From Patescibacteria group bacterium UBA6023 (lineage in GTDB: Bacteria > Patescibacteriota > Minisyncoccia > Phycocordibacterales > UBA6899), in NCBI GenBank assembly GCA_002429425.1, contig DIZR01000016.1:1-10596 (forward strand): DNA of 10,596 nucleotides, given 5' to 3'. The notes under the pieces were generated by a model. The model saw nothing but the letters and a program-made list of their open reading frames with translations. It was not told the DNA's origin and ran no database searches. A program made the position numbers and the translations under genes. Shown here piece by piece: positions 5,614-10,596 of this stretch (position 1 is its first letter; each line of letters starts with the position of its first letter).

Positions 5614-7973
5614 GCATCATTTAAAGAACCAATTGCCGGAGTTTCTGGAGCTGGTGGTGTTGAATTTACTGAGGATGGGGGATTCGCGACTCTTCGAATG
5701 ATACGAAATTCAGGAATAGTAAAATAAAACGTTGTACCTTTTCCCTCCTCAGAATCAAACCAAATTCGACCTCCCCATTTTTCGATAAATCCTTTTACCA
5801 GTGCAAGTCCAAGTCCCGTTCCATCGGGAGCTTTTCTCATGGCATTGTCTGCACGGAAAAATTTTGAGAACACACGGGTCCTCTGATTGGCGGGGATACC
5901 AATTCCATTATCGGAAATCGATACTTTGAGCTCATCATTCGCATCAACAACTGAGATAATTATTTCACCAGTATTATTTGTATAACGAATGGAATTCGCA
6001 ATAAGATTCGAGAACACTTCACGGAGCATAAAAGTATCAATATACACAAAGCGTGCTGATAGTGAAAAATTAGTTACAACCTTTAATTCCTTTTGTTCAA
6101 AAAGTGGCTTCATATCAGTGACAATCTTTTGGATGAACGCATTAAAGTCGATCTCGCTTGCTTGTTCAAGCACATTTCCCGCCTCAATACGCGTAATCGA
6201 AAGAAGCATGTCAATCGTACTATACAGACGCACCGCACCGTCATAAATCTGCTGCGCAAAATCTTTTTGGTCGATGGTGAGTTCACCCATATCACCGTTG
6301 AGAAGCATTTCCGCGTACCAACGAATAGAAGTGAGCGGTGTACGCAGCTGATGTGATGCAACAGAAATAAATCCCGATTTTGTCTCATCAAGTTGTTTCT
6401 CGATAGTAATATCACGAAACACCACCACCACACCGAGAACTCCCTCTGTTCCAAGCGCTGTTGCAGTTAAGGAAATAGGGACTTTCTTTCCTCCGTGTGC
6501 AACATAATACATATCATCATCGAGAGTTATGATCACAGTATTCTTTTCCATCATCACACGTTCTACTGGACGGAGCGCATCCGCTATCTCGGTGTCTTTA
6601 TTCCATACTTTCACCACATCATGTACATTCTTTCCAATAACGTCTCTCGCAGTGCGTCCAAAAAAGTTTAACGCAATTGGATTAATGAGGGTGATACAAA
6701 AATGATCATCAACCACAAATAAACCTTCACCAATTGAAGAGAGGACGGTGGTAAGCCTTTCCCGCTCGTCGCGAAGAGATTGCTCGAGCGCGCGAGCATC
6801 CTCAAGGATATTAAGTAGTGCACGCTTGCGGTCTTCCGTAGTGATATTTGCACGTCTTAGTTCATCCGCAAATTGTCTCATTTCTTCTTCCTTAATTTTT
6901 CGATCAGTAATAAGAAATCGGATGGCGGTGTAGCGAATAATTCTTCCCTTTTTATCAAAGATCGGTGCAATATTCACATCAACCCAGTAGAAACTGCCGT
7001 CCTTTGCGCGATTTTTAATCTCACCACGAAACACTTTTCCATGCGAGATCGTTTGCCATAGGTTCTGAAAGAAAGAGTCAGAATGTTCACCCGACTTTAA
7101 TATACGATGATTTTTACCAATAAGTTCCTCGCGCGAATATTGAGAAACCTCAATGAATTTATCATTTACATAAGTAATTGTCCCATCGAGATCAGTCTCA
7201 CTCACGAGTATCAATTCAGATAATGCCTCAAGGATAGCCTTACTTCGCTCGTCATTCGACACGATGACATTTGGAATGGGTGCATCTTCCTCTTGAATAC
7301 CTGAAATATATCCTGAAAAAAGCTCAGTACGAATTGAAACAGGAGAAATACCCATATCACCGAGCGCGTACTGTACTGTGGCAACCATCATAGGAGGACC
7401 CGCAACATACCACATAAATCCCTCTGGGTTAGGGATGTTTTTGCGAATCGAACCAACGTCAATCGGTCCGTAGATGAGGTGATACGAAAAATCAGGAATA
7501 TTTTTTTCAAACAATGCAAGTTCGGAAAGAAATGCAACAGATGATTCGTCTTTGTTTCCATAGAGTAACACAATCTTATGCGGACGATGGAGGGACTCGA
7601 AGGAACGAAGCATGCTTAAAAATGGTGCAATACCGATTCCTCCGGCAATAAACACAATTGACTCGACAGTGTTCTCGGGAAGAAGAAATGACCCAAACGG
7701 ACCATCACACGCAAGTGTCGAGCCAATAGGAAGTGTCATGAGTGCATGCTTGAACGGGCTTGCTGATGCACGCGTCACAAATGAGAGAGTTTTTTCTCCA
7801 GGTAAAGAAATAATAGAAAAATCTCGCCCACTTCCCCTAATCGGATCAACAAGATCAGGAATACTCAAATACACGTATTGTCCAGAAGTGAAATTGGGTG
7901 GCGTAGAAAATTTTACCCCAATTTCAATGGTATTTTTCGCTACCTCTTTTCGATATGTAAGAATTCCATTCAT
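5598..7973 (-). CDS. FNR-like FAD/NAD(P)H module - PAS - PAS - histidine kinase fusion
   Basis: A 791-residue soluble sensor kinase. Residues 1-222 form a ferredoxin-reductase-like domain: FAD motif R50-D-F-S53, phosphate-loop region GPFGSFLLP (91-99), NAD(P)-binding GGIGIAPF (111-118), LLYGNK (136-141), VAGPP (190-194) and the closing E217-LFSG-Y222. PAS1 spans about 245-360 (YVNDKFIEVSQYSREELIG, then NRAKDGSFYWVD). A charged coiled coil lies near 355-410. PAS2 spans about 405-525. The HisKA domain has phospho-acceptor H541 (ASHQLRTPL). The HATPase has N-box NLIANSIRYTN (656-666), DNGIGIP (688-694), FSKFF (702-706) and GTGLGLA (718-724). A Pro/Ser-rich tail ends it (764-791). It has no TM segment and no Fe-S cysteine cluster. 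It starts 4 nt after the stop of the Cache-PAS sensor gene, so both are likely made together. The fusion implies kinase control by flavin/NAD(P)H redox state. The frame is continuous with all motifs intact, so it is not a frameshift artefact. Confidence 0.95.
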   Translation of the reverse strand: MNGILTYRKEVAKNTIEIGVKFSTPPNFTSGQYVYLSIPDLVDPIRGSGRDFSIISLPGEKTLSFVTRASASPFKHALMTLPIGSTLACDGPFGSFLLPENTVESIVFIAGGIGIAPFLSMLRSFESLHRPHKIVLLYGNKDESSVAFLSELALFEKNIPDFSYHLIYGPIDVGSIRKNIPNPEGFMWYVAGPPMMVATVQYALGDMGISPVSIRTELFSGYISGIQEEDAPIPNVIVSNDERSKAILEALSELILVSETDLDGTITYVNDKFIEVSQYSREELIGKNHRILKSGEHSDSFFQNLWQTISHGKVFRGEIKNRAKDGSFYWVDVNIAPIFDKKGRIIRYTAIRFLITDRKIKEEEMRQFADELRRANITTEDRKRALLNILEDARALEQSLRDERERLTTVLSSIGEGLFVVDDHFCITLINPIALNFFGRTARDVIGKNVHDVVKVWNKDTEIADALRPVERVMMEKNTVIITLDDDMYYVAHGGKKVPISLTATALGTEGVLGVVVVFRDITIEKQLDETKSGFISVASHQLRTPLTSIRWYAEMLLNGDMGELTIDQKDFAQQIYDGAVRLYSTIDMLLSITRIEAGNVLEQASEIDFNAFIQKIVTDMKPLFEQKELKVVTNFSLSARFVYIDTFMLREVFSNLIANSIRYTNNTGEIIISVVDANDELKVSISDNGIGIPANQRTRVFSKFFRADNAMRKAPDGTGLGLALVKGFIEKWGGRIWFDSEEGKGTTFYFTIPEFRIIRRVANPPSSVNSTPPAPETPAIGSLNDASQQG

Positions 7974-7977
7974 ATGC

Positions 7978-9486
7978 TTATTTTGTGGGAATATTTAATT
8001 CCGGATCTCCCGTGAGAGGCTGCCCTTTTAAGTGTCGAATCTCATTCTTGAGTTCAATCATGCGCAGTTCGCGGTCAACCATGAGTTTTGTGGTACGTTC
8101 AAGTTCATCTACTTTTTTCTTCAAGTCTTCCGCTTTTTCGCTGATTTCGTATTCATAACGTTTAATGTCGGTATTATCGGCAACAAATCCATAAAAATAT
8201 TTTAACTCTCCAGCTTCATCACGGTATGCATTCACCGTAATATGTGCATCAAGTAATTCCCCACCATGCTTTACCATTTTTACTTCACTTGAAAATGGTC
8301 GCCCTTCCTGCATTGTTTGATTTATTTCCGCAACAATCCTCGCTCGCTTAGTTGATTCAAGTAAGTCAGAGTATGACATGCCTATTAATTCTTCTTTTTT
8401 GAAATTAAGAAGAATAAGAAATGCATTATTTGCATCAATTATTTTACCCGACAGATCCATCATTCCCCACGCTTGAGAAGTCTGGCTCAAAATATCCGAA
8501 AAAAGACTCACCGACGCAAGACTACTTTCGAGCATTCGTGTTTGTTTTGAAAGTGCACCGTTTATCATTCGGACAAGCACACCAACAAAAATAATAAAGA
8601 TAATCGCAATAATAGCAAAAACAGCGAGTCTGTTAATTTCTGCAAGCGCATCATTCTTTGGTTCCTCAAAAATAACGACCCATCCTGTTTCGGAAACATA
8701 CCCACCAGCCGAAAGTACATTTACTCCATCCTCATTAACATAGGAATAGGTATCGTCTGCAGCTGAAACAATATTTTTTGCCATGAGTACTGCACTAAAT
8801 ATACTGCGGTCTCGGTAGGACGAAGCGTGGAGCATCTTTGAGTGGTCAGGGTCGCTTACGAGTACGCCTGACCCATCGAGTACATACACCTTACCCCGGT
8901 TGCTGAAGGTGGACACACCAATCGCTTCAAAAAGTGACGAAATATTCAAATGAGCAATTATTACCGCTCGTACACCACCGGCGGGAGAATGTATCGGTAC
9001 ATACAAATCCGTAAATGGTTCAAATGTATCCGGTGAGAATACCACGTCGGTAAAAATAGGCTTGCCATTTTCCATTACACTCTTAAACACAGGTTCATTC
9101 AAATGATTACTATAACTTGAATCAAGTACTGTGCGAAATTTATCGAACTTGATTATTTCATTTCCTTTCGGATCTACAAGCGAAACGACATTGAAGTATT
9201 CATCGCGAAGAAGGAGTTCCATGATAATCTCATTGCTCTTTGCTGACAGATCTCGAGAAAGATATTGTCCGGGTATCTCGACATCAGAAATCTTCTCTGC
9301 AAGATATGACTTGATCTTTATCCTCGCAATGGCCACATTAGCTTCTTCCTGGTTCGCAATTTGTAGACGAAGTGATTGAATGGTTGGATAAAACCACGCA
9401 AGGTTTGCAACTATGATAATCAGCACCACAATTACATAGAAAACCGTTTTTGATGTAATTGCTTTAAGTGTGGAAATGAACCGCAT
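7978..9486 (-). CDS. membrane Cache (dCache-type)-PAS sensor lacking a kinase domain
   Basis: A 502-residue protein counted from the ATG at 9486. A frame start two codons earlier would be TTG and is less likely. TM1 is at about 14-36. An extracytoplasmic region (37-285) with Cache features follows: paired sensing subdomains, ending in FTDLYVPI (158-165), GKVYVLDGSGVLVSDPD (198-214) and GYVSETGWVVIFEEP (262-276). TM2 is at 287-308. A cytosolic PAS domain covers about 330-443 (IIDANNAFLILLNFKKEELIG). A long coiled coil (443-487) ends in ELERTTKLMV-DRELRMIELKNEI, a linker that elsewhere joins sensors to kinases. Here it stops after a short tail with no HisKA, GGDEF, HAMP or methyl-accepting domain. 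The kinase gene begins 4 nt downstream, so the likely role is to sense an outside ligand and pass it to that kinase, perhaps through coiled-coil pairing. The ligand is not predictable from the sequence. Confidence 0.88.
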   Translation of the reverse strand: MRFISTLKAITSKTVFYVIVVLIIIVANLAWFYPTIQSLRLQIANQEEANVAIARIKIKSYLAEKISDVEIPGQYLSRDLSAKSNEIIMELLLRDEYFNVVSLVDPKGNEIIKFDKFRTVLDSSYSNHLNEPVFKSVMENGKPIFTDVVFSPDTFEPFTDLYVPIHSPAGGVRAVIIAHLNISSLFEAIGVSTFSNRGKVYVLDGSGVLVSDPDHSKMLHASSYRDRSIFSAVLMAKNIVSAADDTYSYVNEDGVNVLSAGGYVSETGWVVIFEEPKNDALAEINRLAVFAIIAIIFIIFVGVLVRMINGALSKQTRMLESSLASVSLFSDILSQTSQAWGMMDLSGKIIDANNAFLILLNFKKEELIGMSYSDLLESTKRARIVAEINQTMQEGRPFSSEVKMVKHGGELLDAHITVNAYRDEAGELKYFYGFVADNTDIKRYEYEISEKAEDLKKKVDELERTTKLMVDRELRMIELKNEIRHLKGQPLTGDPELNIPTK

Positions 9487-9494
9487 GCACAATT

Positions 9495-9500
9495 ATTGTA
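9495..9500 (-). promoter_or_regulatory. -10-like TACAAT before the Cache-PAS sensor gene
   Basis: TACAAT on the minus strand ends 8 nt before the ATG at 9486, predicting a start site within 1-2 nt of the ATG. No clear -35 lies at normal spacing. It follows a T-rich tract and a small hairpin, so it could restart transcription downstream of the binding-protein gene. Confidence 0.3.
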
Positions 9501-9510
9501 CTACACTCTA

Positions 9511-9549
9511 TCAAAAAAATAAAAGTCTTCGAACATAACGAGGGTTATG
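9511..9549 (-). terminator. possible weak terminator or hairpin after the binding-protein gene
   Basis: On the minus strand the perfect inverted repeat CATAAC-cctc-GTTATG (9549-9534) lies about 9 nt after the stop, and a tract with seven T follows around 9518-9512. The stem is only 6 bp and the T-run begins about 15 nt after it, so termination is doubtful. A partial terminator, a pause or a protein-binding palindrome are all possible. Confidence 0.3.
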
Positions 9550-9558
9550 ATTGGTTAT

Positions 9559-10596
9559 TTATGGAAGCAATGTTTTTGTTGTCGTAACGGGGATTATTTC
9601 ATTTGCAAGGAGAAGAAGATCTTCAGGAAATACAATACCAAACTTTTTTGCAGTATCTTCATTCAGGACAAGATTTAACTGAGTGGCTACCTCACTCGGA
9701 ATATCGGTTGGCTTTTGACCGTCAATAATAATTTTTTTTGCGAGGCGACTCAATTGTTTCCCTGAAGATCTGTACTCCGCACCAAAACTTGCCAGTGCTC
9801 CTGAACGTGCAAAGTATCCATCATGGAATACTGCGGGAATTTTCTTTTCGGCAATAGTCTTTTGAAAAATTACGTTATTCTTTACAAAGAATGGATCATT
9901 CACATAGGACACCGCATCAAACTCCTTCTTGTCGAATTTTTCAAGATCAACGGAAAATTCCTCAGTTGTATTCACTTCTTTAATGGTGATTTTTAGTTTG
10001 GCAATTGCGGCAGATTTACCGATATAGTCTATAGAGGATTTGAGTGCAGCACTCCCCTTTTTTGAATAGATAAGTACACTATGTACTTGAGGGTCTATCC
10101 GCTTTAAAATTTCAAGGCGTTTCCCAGAAAGTTCAAATGCACGCCATGTTACACCGGTAAGATTGTTTCCTGAACTTTGCATTCCATTTACAAATTTCCC
10201 GTCATTGGGATTACCACCAAATCCATACAGAACAGGAATTTTTGAATCTATCGTCGCAAGTTTTGCTGACGCAATTATTTGTGGACCTATTGCAATAATA
10301 ACGTTTGGCTTATCACTATCAATAAGATCTTTCACTGTTGCATTAATTATTGGCTGCGTATCACCAATAACATCATTCATCTTGTAGGTAATATGAATAT
10401 TTTTTGCAGGTGCGATAAATTCATGAAGCCCTTCCTTGAAACCATCGATAAAGGGAATGAATGCTTCTCCTTGGTAAAAAACTGAAATAACCACTTCACG
10501 ATTGACGATTAACTTCACTGATGTAGAAGAAGTCTCTGATTTTTTTAGTGAGAAAAAATATGCAATCAGTACGATAAAGACAAGGAGGGCGACAAT
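9559..10596 (-). CDS. membrane-anchored ABC_sub_bind (TrpX-like) substrate-binding protein, partial (N-terminus off right edge)
   Basis: The frame is open from the stop at 9561-9559 up to the right edge, giving 345 visible residues. The true start is off the window. An internal GTG at 10518 is not the start, because the upstream codons encode a hydrophobic helix (visible residues 1-16, IVALLVFIVLIAYFF) followed by a polar linker, as in a signal anchor. No lipobox cysteine is visible. The rest matches the ABC_sub_bind family: an FIDGFKEGL helix, the beta-alpha element NVIIAIGPQIIASAKLA (98-114), IPVLYGFGGNPND, NNLTGVTW (144-151), GKRLEILKRIDP and the second lobe with FHDGYFARSGALASFG. These proteins bind amino acids or small organic ligands outside the membrane. 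No permease or ATPase for uptake is nearby, and the next genes are sensor parts, so a sensory receptor role is likely. Ligand unknown. Confidence 0.87.
   Translation of the reverse strand: MVALLVFIVLIAYFFSLKKSETSSTSVKLIVNREVVISVFYQGEAFIPFIDGFKEGLHEFIAPAKNIHITYKMNDVIGDTQPIINATVKDLIDSDKPNVIIAIGPQIIASAKLATIDSKIPVLYGFGGNPNDGKFVNGMQSSGNNLTGVTWRAFELSGKRLEILKRIDPQVHSVLIYSKKGSAALKSSIDYIGKSAAIAKLKITIKEVNTTEEFSVDLEKFDKKEFDAVSYVNDPFFVKNNVIFQKTIAEKKIPAVFHDGYFARSGALASFGAEYRSSGKQLSRLAKKIIIDGQKPTDIPSEVATQLNLVLNEDTAKKFGIVFPEDLLLLANEIIPVTTTKTLLP

Noticed and set aside
5576..5620. Longer start (5620) for the kinase-proximal receiver
   Set aside because: It would overlap the kinase gene, add a non-homologous basic leader, and lie upstream of the promoter whose start site is predicted at the ATG at 5578.
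5598..7973. Possible assembly or frameshift fusion of a reductase gene and a kinase gene
   Set aside because: The frame is continuous, the linker between residues 222 and 245 is short and shows no leftover stop or start context, and all motifs on both sides are intact. Read-level proof is not available here.
7612..7998. 128-residue plus-strand open frame opposite the FAD/NAD domain
   Set aside because: It is a shadow of the kinase gene; the minus-strand frame carries the complete FNR motifs, while this one shows no family pattern.
9484..9492. TTG start at 9492 for the Cache-PAS sensor
   Set aside because: An ATG follows two codons later and is better placed relative to the TACAAT; the two extra residues add nothing.
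1..10596. CRISPR array, tRNA/rRNA gene, insertion sequence or prophage
   Set aside because: No regularly spaced direct repeats, cloverleaf-like or rRNA segments, or transposase/integrase frames were seen; the genes fill almost all of the window.

Overview
The window looks like chromosomal DNA of a moderately AT-rich bacterium with compact genes. The best guess is a member of the Patescibacteria (Candidate Phyla Radiation), probably a Parcubacteria-like lineage. The reasons are the very short gaps, the H-box context SVASHQLRTPLTSIRWYAEML of the histidine kinase, the SNLGQ...LGAVDYIIKA style of the receiver protein, and the lack of any recognisable Shine-Dalgarno sequence. This lineage call is from family resemblance only and is not proven. 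All ten genes lie on the minus strand, so transcription runs from right to left. No gene-free stretch exceeds about 75 bases, and no tRNA, rRNA, CRISPR array or insertion sequence was seen.

Right half (10596 down to 4776): a five-gene signalling cassette. In transcription order it holds a membrane-anchored periplasmic-binding-type protein (ABC_sub_bind/TrpX-like, N-terminus cut by the window edge), a two-TM Cache sensor that ends in PAS plus coiled coil with no kinase domain, a soluble histidine kinase whose N-terminus is a complete ferredoxin-reductase-like FAD/NAD(P)H module followed by two PAS domains, and two single-domain response regulators. The last four genes are tightly packed (4-nt gap, 19-nt gap, ATGA overlap). 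The architecture suggests that an external ligand signal and an internal redox signal meet at one kinase and leave through receiver-only proteins. This cassette is the best candidate for an undescribed system in the window.

Middle (4706 to 2907): a small GIY-YIG (UPF0213/YhbQ-like) protein followed by a plausible intrinsic terminator, then a short ABC-F ATPase with two nucleotide-binding domains. The second domain has unusual signature, D-loop and switch residues. The longest possible ABC-F start lies inside that terminator hairpin, so the start 60 bases further in (4358) is preferred.

Left (2850 to 1): a two-gene ABC exporter (ATPase then about 12-TM permease, 2 nt apart), then a SpoIIAA/STAS-like protein cut by the left edge.

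Five of the chosen starts have a -10-like hexamer 6 to 11 nt upstream and no Shine-Dalgarno sequence, which suggests leaderless or nearly leaderless mRNAs.
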